Shown here one piece after another: positions 57,948 through 64,000 of a DNA stretch of 64,000 nt. The notes below the pieces were generated by a model. It worked only from the letters and a program-made list of their open reading frames with translations. It did no database searches and was not told the origin of the DNA. Positions within the stretch are counted from its first letter, which is position 1; each line of letters starts with the position of its first letter. The position numbers and the translations under genes are program-made. This DNA comes from Streptomyces sp. NBC_01268. Lineage in GTDB: Bacteria > Actinomycetota > Actinomycetes > Streptomycetales > Streptomycetaceae. The DNA is taken from NCBI RefSeq assembly GCF_036240795.1, contig NZ_CP108454.1:6322001-6386000 (forward strand), read 5' to 3'.

Positions 57948-60301
57948 GCGACGACGACCTCGACCACGGCGGCGCCGAGTCCCCGGCAGGCGCCTCCGGC
58001 CACGACGGCAGGGACGACAAGGGCGACCGCGGCGACCGCGGGTCCGACAAAGGGGGCGACAAGGGCGGTGACAAGGAGGCGGACAAGGGCGCCGACGGCC
58101 CGGACGCGCCGTCCCCGGTCAACCCCTTCGAGAACGCCGGCCGCGGCTACCTCGGCGGGGCCGGCACCGGCGGCGCGGGCACCGCGCGCGCGGCACGGGC
58201 CACCCTCGTCCGGGAGGCGGGGGACCGCCACACCACCGTCGGCCGGGACGCCACGATCCACGAAGGGGACCTGTACAACTTCTGGTTCAGCGGCCGCGGC
58301 CACTTCGTCCAGGGCGCCGTCCCGCGCGACACCCTCGACCACCTCGACGACGTGTACTGCGAGACCGCCGGATACCAGCGCATGAAGGACCGGCTGCGCG
58401 GCAACCGCGTCCTGGTCCTGTGCGGGGAGCCGGGCAGCGGGCGCAAGGCCACCGCGCTCGCGCTGCTCTCCGAGGTCGCCAAGGGACAGGTCTTCCGGCT
58501 CGACCCCCGGCACGGCGTCGACGAGATCCGCTCCGAGAACCTCCAGCCGGGCGCCGGCCACCTCATCGAGCTCCTCGCCGAGGACGAGCGGGCCGAGCGC
58601 GAACCCCGCCGCTCCGGCGGCGCCGGCGCCGAGCAGACCCCGAAGCCCGCCGGGCGCCTCGCCGAACTGCACCTCGACCGGCTCGCCGACCTGCTGGGCG
58701 GCGTCGACGGCTACGGCGTGCTGGTCGTCGGCAGCGGCGACCTCGCCGACCGGCTGCTGCGCGGACGGTACGGCATGTTCTGCGCCCCGCCGCCCTCCGA
58801 CGAGGTGCTCCACCGGCACCTGCGGCTGCTGCTGCGCGGCGAGCCCGAGGAGGCCACCGCCGCCGCCCGGGCCCTCGCGGACCGCGAGGACGTGGTCGAC
58901 GCGCTGGGCCTGGAGGAGCTCCGCCCGCGCGAGGCCGCCCGGCTCGCCGACCACCTCGCCCGCCGCCAGCGCGAGGAGCTGACCGACGAGCAACTCCTTC
59001 AGGACTGCGCCGCGTTCGTACGGGCGCAGGCGCGCGAGTGGTTCGCGGGCGCCGACCTGCCCGGCACCGTCCCCGAGGCGCTGCCCGTCCTGAACGCCAC
59101 CGCGTTCCGGATCGCCGTGGCCGTCTTCAACGGCTCCGCCTACAGCATCGCCGCCGAAGCCGCCGAACTCCTCTCCTGGGAGCTCGCCGTCACCCTCGAC
59201 CCCGAACACCCCTCCGGACGACGCCTGTTCGGCACCCACGCCGAACACCGCCCGGTCCTCGCCCGTTCCGTCCTGGAGGACGTCGAGCTCGACCTCGGCC
59301 CGGCGAAGGTGCCCGCGCGGGCGGTGCGCTTCCAGGGCGGCGCGCTCGCCACCGCGGTCCTCGCCGAGGTCTGGCACGGCTACCACAACGTCCGCGGACC
59401 GGTCGCCCGCTGGCTGCGCGCGCTGTGCGACGACCCCCGGCCCGAGGTGTGGGTCCGGGCCTCCATAGCCGCCGGGGTGCTCTGCTCCTGGGACTGGATC
59501 CACGGCTACGGCGAGCTCGTCGCGCCCCTCGCGGTGCGGGACGAACCCGTCGCGCGGATGGCCGCCGCCACCGCGCTCGCCGAGGCCGCCCGCGACCCGC
59601 GCGTCCGGCCCGCGGTCGCGGCGACCGTCAAGGACTGGGCGGGCGCCGACGATCCCGCGCTCGTGGAGACCGCGCTGCTCACCCACGGCTACGTGCTGGC
59701 CGCCGGGGGCGTTTCGGGCTCGCTCGACGCCATCGGCCGGGTGGTCAGGTCCCACGACGCCGACGCCGTCGAGATCCTCGGCCCGGCCACCTTCAGCGTC
59801 GCGCGGCTGCTCGCCTCGGGCGACCCCGAACCGGTGCTGCGCCGGCTCGAACGCTGGCTCGCCGACGGGCGGCTGAACCTGTCCAACCTCGTGCACATCA
59901 CCCTGATCACGACCCTGACCACCCGGACGACCCACCTGTGGGGCCTGCGCGACGTGCCCGCACTCGACGAGCACGCGAGCCGCCCCCTCCTCGTCGCCCT
60001 GCTCGCCACCCGGCCCGACCTCGGGCCCGCGCTCGGTGCCCTGCTGCGCCGCACCCTGGGCACCGCCCGCGCCGGCGAGGCCGCGCTCGACGGACTCGGC
60101 GGCCTGCTGCGCCGTGCGGCCAAGGACGAGACAGGCCTCGCCCTCGTCTGCGGCCTGCTGCCGCTGCTCGCCGTGGAGCGCCGCGACCGCGACCGTCTCC
60201 GCGGCCTGCTCAACGAGCTGGTACGGGACCGGGACCGACCCCTGAACAAGAGCGCGGCGCGCCGCATGTGGGACGCCGTCGCGGAAGGAGCCAAGCGATG
60301 A
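57944..60301 (+). CDS. P-loop NTPase with HEAT-like C-terminus
   Basis: A 785-aa protein from GTG 57944 after AAGGGGGA. Residues 1-~55 are a charged low-complexity tract (DKGDRGDRGSDKGGDKGGDK). Near 97 is TTVGRDATIHEG, resembling the tail motif of the cyclase. The NTPase domain has Walker A CGEPGSGRKATAL near 160 and a Walker B-like VDGYGVLVVGSGD near 260. Residues ~470-760 are helical repeats of HEAT type (PRPEVWVRASIAAGVL, RMAAATALAEAARDPRV). The order recalls STAND-like switch proteins. It is coupled on both sides by 4-bp overlaps. No close family is recognised. Confidence 0.6.
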   Translation: MSDDDLDHGGAESPAGASGHDGRDDKGDRGDRGSDKGGDKGGDKEADKGADGPDAPSPVNPFENAGRGYLGGAGTGGAGTARAARATLVREAGDRHTTVGRDATIHEGDLYNFWFSGRGHFVQGAVPRDTLDHLDDVYCETAGYQRMKDRLRGNRVLVLCGEPGSGRKATALALLSEVAKGQVFRLDPRHGVDEIRSENLQPGAGHLIELLAEDERAEREPRRSGGAGAEQTPKPAGRLAELHLDRLADLLGGVDGYGVLVVGSGDLADRLLRGRYGMFCAPPPSDEVLHRHLRLLLRGEPEEATAAARALADREDVVDALGLEELRPREAARLADHLARRQREELTDEQLLQDCAAFVRAQAREWFAGADLPGTVPEALPVLNATAFRIAVAVFNGSAYSIAAEAAELLSWELAVTLDPEHPSGRRLFGTHAEHRPVLARSVLEDVELDLGPAKVPARAVRFQGGALATAVLAEVWHGYHNVRGPVARWLRALCDDPRPEVWVRASIAAGVLCSWDWIHGYGELVAPLAVRDEPVARMAAATALAEAARDPRVRPAVAATVKDWAGADDPALVETALLTHGYVLAAGGVSGSLDAIGRVVRSHDADAVEILGPATFSVARLLASGDPEPVLRRLERWLADGRLNLSNLVHITLITTLTTRTTHLWGLRDVPALDEHASRPLLVALLATRPDLGPALGALLRRTLGTARAGEAALDGLGGLLRRAAKDETGLALVCGLLPLLAVERRDRDRLRGLLNELVRDRDRPLNKSAARRMWDAVAEGAKR

Positions 60302-61746
60302 GCGGTCCCGAGCAGGGCGGAGTCCAGGGCGCACAGCGCCCCGGCGGGCAGCAGCAGGGCGGCTGGAAACAGGGCGCGTCGAACCAGGGCGCGCCGAACC
60401 GGGGAGTGCCGAACCAGGGAGCGCACCAGGCCCGGCAGCGCGCCGGGGCGGGCGGCGGCAACGGGCAGGGGCGCCCGTCCGGCAAGGCTCCCAAGGGCCC
60501 GCTCGGGCCGCTGATCCGCGAGGTCGCGCCCCCGTACCGCCGCACCAGCGGTCTCATCGCCGCCGTCCTGCTCTACCGCAACGGCGGGCACCGCATCGTC
60601 TGGCCCGACCGGCAGGAGGACAACGACAAGCCGCTGCTGCGCGCCCCGTACACCGTCTTCGAGGTCCAGCTCGGGCAGAACGTCACGGAGTTCTCCCTCA
60701 AGCTGCCGGCCGCCGGCGACGGGGCCTCGTTCAACGTCCGGGTGCGGGTCAAGTGGACGGTCGAGGACCCGTACCGGGTGGTGAAGGAGCAGGTGTGGAA
60801 CGTGGCGGAGCTGCTCCACGACGACCTGCTCGACGGACTGCGCTCGCTCTCCCGCCGCTTCCGGCTCACCGAGGCCCAGCGGGCCGACGAGGCCGTCCGC
60901 GACGAGCTGAGCACCGGCCGGCTCGTCCTCGGCCGGGAGATCGGCCTGCGCACCCAGGTGTACGTCTTCTTCGACCTGGACGAGCAGGTCCGCAAGGAGG
61001 TCGCCCGTGCCGACAAGGTCGAGGTGACCGTCCGGGCCGACGCCCGCGAGGCCGAGGCCGAGCTGCGCCGGGAGGAGTGGGAGCGGAAGAAGATCATGGC
61101 GCGGGCCGCGGACCTGGAGGCCATGTTCCGGCGCGGCGACCTCGCGCAGATCGCCCACCACATGGCCAAGAACCCCGACCACGAGTGGGAGATCCGCACC
61201 CAGCTCCAGCGGGAGAAGCGCGAGGGCCAGGCCGACCTCCTCGCCGTCTTCAACCGGCTCCTCGACTCCGGTGTGCTCGAACGCCACGAGGTCGACGAAC
61301 AGGCGTACCAGATCCTCCAGCACCTGCGCAGCAGCACGGGCACGATCCTCGGCGGCGTCGCCGACCGGGTCCTCGAGTCCACCACCGCCCCCGACCGCCG
61401 TGCCCTGGAGCGGGCGGCGAGCCCGGAGCCGACCGCGCCCAACTGGGACGACGAGGACACGCCGGACAGCCCGCCGGACCCGCGCGTCTACGAACCGACC
61501 CGCGTCCAGGCCTCGTTCGAGCGGGAACGGGAACGGGAGCGGGAGCGGGGTGGCGACGGGGACCGCAGGCGCCGGGACGGCCGAGGCGGCCGTGACGACG
61601 GCGACGGCGGTGACGACGGCGACGGGAGGTACGACGGGCGTGACGGTCACGCCGGTTACGGCACGGACCGCCCCGCTCCCCGTGCGCCCTCCGCTCCTCC
61701 CTCCTCACCCCCGAGCGCCGACTTCGACGACTGGGACGACGAATGA
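60298..61746 (+). CDS. SPFH/band 7-like protein
   Basis: A 482-aa protein. Residues 1-~65 are Gln/Gly/Asn-rich with NQGAPNRGVPNQGA repeats. Residues ~85-250 resemble an SPFH domain (FNVRVRVKWTVEDPYRVV; LLDGLRSLSRRFRLTEAQRADEAV). A charged helical stalk (RADAREAEAELRREEWERKKI) follows, and an acidic/Arg-rich disordered tail ending DFDDWDDE. SPFH proteins scaffold membrane microdomains, but no membrane helix is evident. The assignment rests on pattern only. Coupled to NTPase and PycTM genes by 4-bp overlaps. Confidence 0.5.
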   Translation: MSGPEQGGVQGAQRPGGQQQGGWKQGASNQGAPNRGVPNQGAHQARQRAGAGGGNGQGRPSGKAPKGPLGPLIREVAPPYRRTSGLIAAVLLYRNGGHRIVWPDRQEDNDKPLLRAPYTVFEVQLGQNVTEFSLKLPAAGDGASFNVRVRVKWTVEDPYRVVKEQVWNVAELLHDDLLDGLRSLSRRFRLTEAQRADEAVRDELSTGRLVLGREIGLRTQVYVFFDLDEQVRKEVARADKVEVTVRADAREAEAELRREEWERKKIMARAADLEAMFRRGDLAQIAHHMAKNPDHEWEIRTQLQREKREGQADLLAVFNRLLDSGVLERHEVDEQAYQILQHLRSSTGTILGGVADRVLESTTAPDRRALERAASPEPTAPNWDDEDTPDSPPDPRVYEPTRVQASFERERERERERGGDGDRRRRDGRGGRDDGDGGDDGDGRYDGRDGHAGYGTDRPAPRAPSAPPSSPPSADFDDWDDE

Positions 61747-62291
61747 CCACCGTCGGGGCCGCGGGGGCCACGGGGGCCGAACCCGGGACCGGCGCGGACC
61801 CCGGTCCCGCACCCGGCTCCGGCCCCGCCCCCGCCGAGCTGCGCGGCATGGCCGAGCAGCTCCTGACCACCGTCCGCGAGGACATCGGCCGGGCCGACAC
61901 CAAGGCGGCCATCCTGCTCTCCGGAGCCCTCGCCTTCCTCGCGGTCGTCTTCTCGCGCGACCGCGGCCCGCTGCCGGCCGGCGGCCCCCTGGCCCTCCTG
62001 GTCACGGCCGGACTGCTGTGGACCGCGGGCGTCCTGATGCTGGTCTCCGTCGTCCTGCCGCGCACGCGGTTCGGCGCCGAGCGGACCCTGCTGCGCGAAC
62101 TCACGGCCGGCACCACCGCCGGCGCCCTGCGGAGCCGGCTGGAGGGCTCCGCCACGGACGCCACCGGCTGGCTCCTGGAACAGGCGAGCGTCCACGGGGT
62201 GGTCCTCGCCGCCAAGTACCGATGGCTCAGGCTCGGCGTCGCGTCCCTCGTGCTCGGCGCCCTCCTGGCCCTCCTCAGCGAACTGTGGTGA
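61743..62291 (+). CDS. pycTM: Pycsar effector-type (PycTM-like) membrane protein
   Basis: A 182-aa protein. After a Gly/Pro/Ala-rich leader, LRGMAEQLLTTVREDIGRADTKAAILLSGALAFLAVV near residues 33-68 matches the start of PycTM-domain (formerly DUF5706) proteins, with the diagnostic ADTKAAILL. Three hydrophobic segments are visible (ILLSGALAFLAVVFS, LALLVTAGLLWTAGVLMLV, GVASLVLGALLALLSEL). PycTM effectors are thought to damage the membrane after binding cCMP or cUMP from a partner cyclase. Here the cyclase is three genes upstream in the same coupled operon. Confidence 0.7.
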   Translation: MTTVGAAGATGAEPGTGADPGPAPGSGPAPAELRGMAEQLLTTVREDIGRADTKAAILLSGALAFLAVVFSRDRGPLPAGGPLALLVTAGLLWTAGVLMLVSVVLPRTRFGAERTLLRELTAGTTAGALRSRLEGSATDATGWLLEQASVHGVVLAAKYRWLRLGVASLVLGALLALLSELW

Positions 62292-62298
62292 GTTGACC

Positions 62299-64000
62299 AT
62301 GCAGTGGAGACACCCGAGGAGCGCCCTGTTCCTCGCCGGGGCGCTGCTCGCCCTGTCCGGCCCGTTCGGCGGCCCCGCCGTCGCGGTGCCGGCCGCGGGC
62401 GCGCCCTCGACGGCGGCGTCCCAGGCGTCCGACGGGCCCGACCCGATCGACTTCGCCGTCGTCGTCGACCAGTCGGCCAGCCTCGCCGACAAGGACCTCG
62501 TGCGCGAGACGGAGGCCGCCGCACTGCTCGGCCAGGGCGAGATATCCGACCGGTCCCGCGCCACGGTGATCGGCTTCGGCAGCTCGGAGAAGGCCGGACA
62601 GTCGCCGGTACGGGAGGTGTGCCCGCTCATCACCGTCGACGAGGCCGGCCGCCGGAAGCTCAGCGACTGCGTCCAGGGCCTCTCCCGCCGCGACAGCGCC
62701 CTGATGGGCCCTGGCACCGACTTCCCCGCGGCGATCCGCCAGGCCGTCTCCCGGCTCACCGAGGCCGCCGGGAGCGGGACCGCCGGGAAGACCACGCCCA
62801 AGGTGGTCTTCCTGCTCACCGACGGGAAGCTGGACGTCGGCGACAGCCCCGAGTACGGCACCGACCCCGCCAGCCGCCAGGCCAACGGGGCCAAGCGGCT
62901 CGACGAGGAGCTGGCCCGCGCCCGCGCCGCCGGGGTACAGATCTGGCCGCTCGGCTTCGGCAGCGGCATCGACAAGGCGGCGCTCACCGCGATGGCCGAG
63001 GGCGGCTACCGCGGCGCCTGCTCCGACGTGCCCGGTGCCACGCCCCGGATGCGGGTGGCCGCCACCTCCGCCGAGATCGACAAGGCGCTCCAGGAGGCCT
63101 TCGCCGGCGCCCGCTGCGCCCGCGTCTCGCACGGCACCGTCGGCAAGCCGCCCGCCGACCTGTACGTCACCATCCCGCCCATCGCCACCGACGGTTCCCT
63201 CACCGTCAGCAAGCACGACCCGAAGGTGCGCGTCACCTACTACGACCCGAACGGCCGCAAGGTGCCCACGCACGGCACGTTCGAGGACTCGGCCTTCGAG
63301 GTCAGCGGCGAGGACGGGCCCGTCGAGGCGCTGCGCGTGAAGAACCCGCTGCCCGGCCGCTGGCGCATCCGCGTCGAGGCGCCCGAGGGCCACGACGGCC
63401 AGGAGGTCGCCGTCCGGGCCATCTGGCAGGGCCGGCTGCGTTCGGTCCTCACCCTCGACCCGGCCGCGCCGCGGGCGGGCCAGCAGGCCGTGGTGGAGGT
63501 GCGGATGCAGACCCGGCGGGGGGTCGTCATCACCGACCCCGGGCAGCTGGAGGGCATCGGCGTCACCGTCGAACTGAGCGGCGACGGCTTCTCCCCGGTC
63601 AGCGCACGGCTCGCGGACGACGGGCGGGCCCCGGACCGCCGGGCGGGGGACGTCCGGTTCACGGGCACGCTCACCGTCCCGGCCGGCGCCGCCGGGAAAC
63701 TGAGGCTGATCGCCCGGATGTCCGCGCCGGGCGTCACCTCCGACGAGCGCCCGCTGTACACCACGACGACGGTCGGCACGCCCGAGATCACCGCCGGGCT
63801 CTCCGTGGACCGGGTCACCGTGCACCCGGGCGGCACGGTCCACGGCACGCTCTCCGTCACCAACAACGGCACCGCCCCGCGCACCCTGCGCCTCAGCCTC
63901 ACCGACGGCACCGGGTCCGACGGCTCCGGAGCCGGCACGGCGGGGCCCGACGCGTCCGCGACGACCGGCGACGGGGCCGGCGGCACGCCGGGCGCCGCGC
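62299..64000 (+). CDS. Secreted VWA-domain protein (3' end beyond window)
   Basis: The frame is open from ATG 62299 to the window edge (~567 codons), 7 bp after the PycTM gene. A signal peptide (SALFLAGALLALSGPFGG...AVPAAGA) precedes a von Willebrand A domain at residues ~55-260 with an intact MIDAS: VVVDQSASLADKD (DxSxS), GPGTDF (Thr) and FLLTDGKLD (Asp). Beta-rich, probably Ig-like domains follow (RRGVVITDPGQLEGIGVTVEL, HPGGTVHGTLSVTNNGTAP). It would act outside the membrane and bind partner proteins through a metal ion. Its position suggests a link to the PycTM protein (inference). Confidence 0.8.
   Translation, partial: MQWRHPRSALFLAGALLALSGPFGGPAVAVPAAGAPSTAASQASDGPDPIDFAVVVDQSASLADKDLVRETEAAALLGQGEISDRSRATVIGFGSSEKAGQSPVREVCPLITVDEAGRRKLSDCVQGLSRRDSALMGPGTDFPAAIRQAVSRLTEAAGSGTAGKTTPKVVFLLTDGKLDVGDSPEYGTDPASRQANGAKRLDEELARARAAGVQIWPLGFGSGIDKAALTAMAEGGYRGACSDVPGATPRMRVAATSAEIDKALQEAFAGARCARVSHGTVGKPPADLYVTIPPIATDGSLTVSKHDPKVRVTYYDPNGRKVPTHGTFEDSAFEVSGEDGPVEALRVKNPLPGRWRIRVEAPEGHDGQEVAVRAIWQGRLRSVLTLDPAAPRAGQQAVVEVRMQTRRGVVITDPGQLEGIGVTVELSGDGFSPVSARLADDGRAPDRRAGDVRFTGTLTVPAGAAGKLRLIARMSAPGVTSDERPLYTTTTVGTPEITAGLSVDRVTVHPGGTVHGTLSVTNNGTAPRTLRLSLTDGTGSDGSGAGTAGPDASATTGDGAGGTPGAA

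Noticed and set aside
1..64000. tRNA, rRNA or riboswitch genes
   Set aside because: No tRNA T-arm/acceptor pattern, rRNA segment or known riboswitch core was recognised by eye. A covariance-model search could still find one.

Overview
The window is very GC-rich DNA with third-position G/C codon bias, AGGAGG ribosome binding sites, many 4-bp ATGA/GTGA gene overlaps and several apparently leaderless starts. SARP, ArpA-type TetR, HARE-type and SepF-like proteins are also present. All of this points to a Streptomyces or close relative chromosome. No rRNA, tRNA or CRISPR array was seen.

Region 1 (1-9954) is a defence island. It holds the end of an OLD/AAA-type ATPase gene with a coupled PIN-domain protein. 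Next comes a 751-aa protein combining a sigma-70 region 4-like HTH with a HARE-like HTH. Last is the DISARM core drmA-drmB-drmC, with no methyltransferase visible. Both the sigma-like gene and drmA are preceded by an element matching the actinobacterial RecA-independent (PafBC) DNA-damage promoter, tTGTCRgtg-N8-TAnnnT.

Region 2 (10103-11531) is a small copC plus membrane-protein locus with a perfect 24-bp palindrome between the genes.

Region 3 (11807-21813) is a candidate undescribed conflict system. A 2745-aa TPR/AAA-ATPase/pseudokinase gene is divergent from a TIR-domain gene, which is followed by a small membrane protein probably starting at CTG.

Region 4 (21865-45677) looks like a biosynthetic cluster built on an amino-group carrier protein. 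It encodes LysW, LysX, LysY and LysZ homologues, a homocitrate synthase-like DRE-TIM enzyme, a class I amidotransferase-like protein, a Glu/Leu dehydrogenase, an acyl-CoA ligase, an aminotransferase, an FAH-like hydrolase, two flavin monooxygenases, a racemase-family enzyme and an MFS exporter. Its regulators are an atypical OmpR-type protein, a large SARP and two ArpA-like TetR proteins. The carrier protein ends in Gln where LysW proteins end in Glu. Helically phased repeat arrays and a shared ARE-like motif outline the likely regulatory circuit.

Region 5 (46000-55761) is mostly housekeeping or conserved actinobacterial genes: a SepF-like protein, an ATPase plus MazG pair, an F420/LLM oxidoreductase, mmuM and the Hen1-Pnkp RNA-repair operon.

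Region 6 (56116-64000, running off the edge) is a tightly coupled operon behind a Crp/Fnr regulator. It encodes a class III nucleotide cyclase, a P-loop NTPase, an SPFH-like protein, a PycTM-type membrane protein and a secreted VWA protein. It resembles an expanded Pycsar system and is, with region 3, the best candidate for something new.
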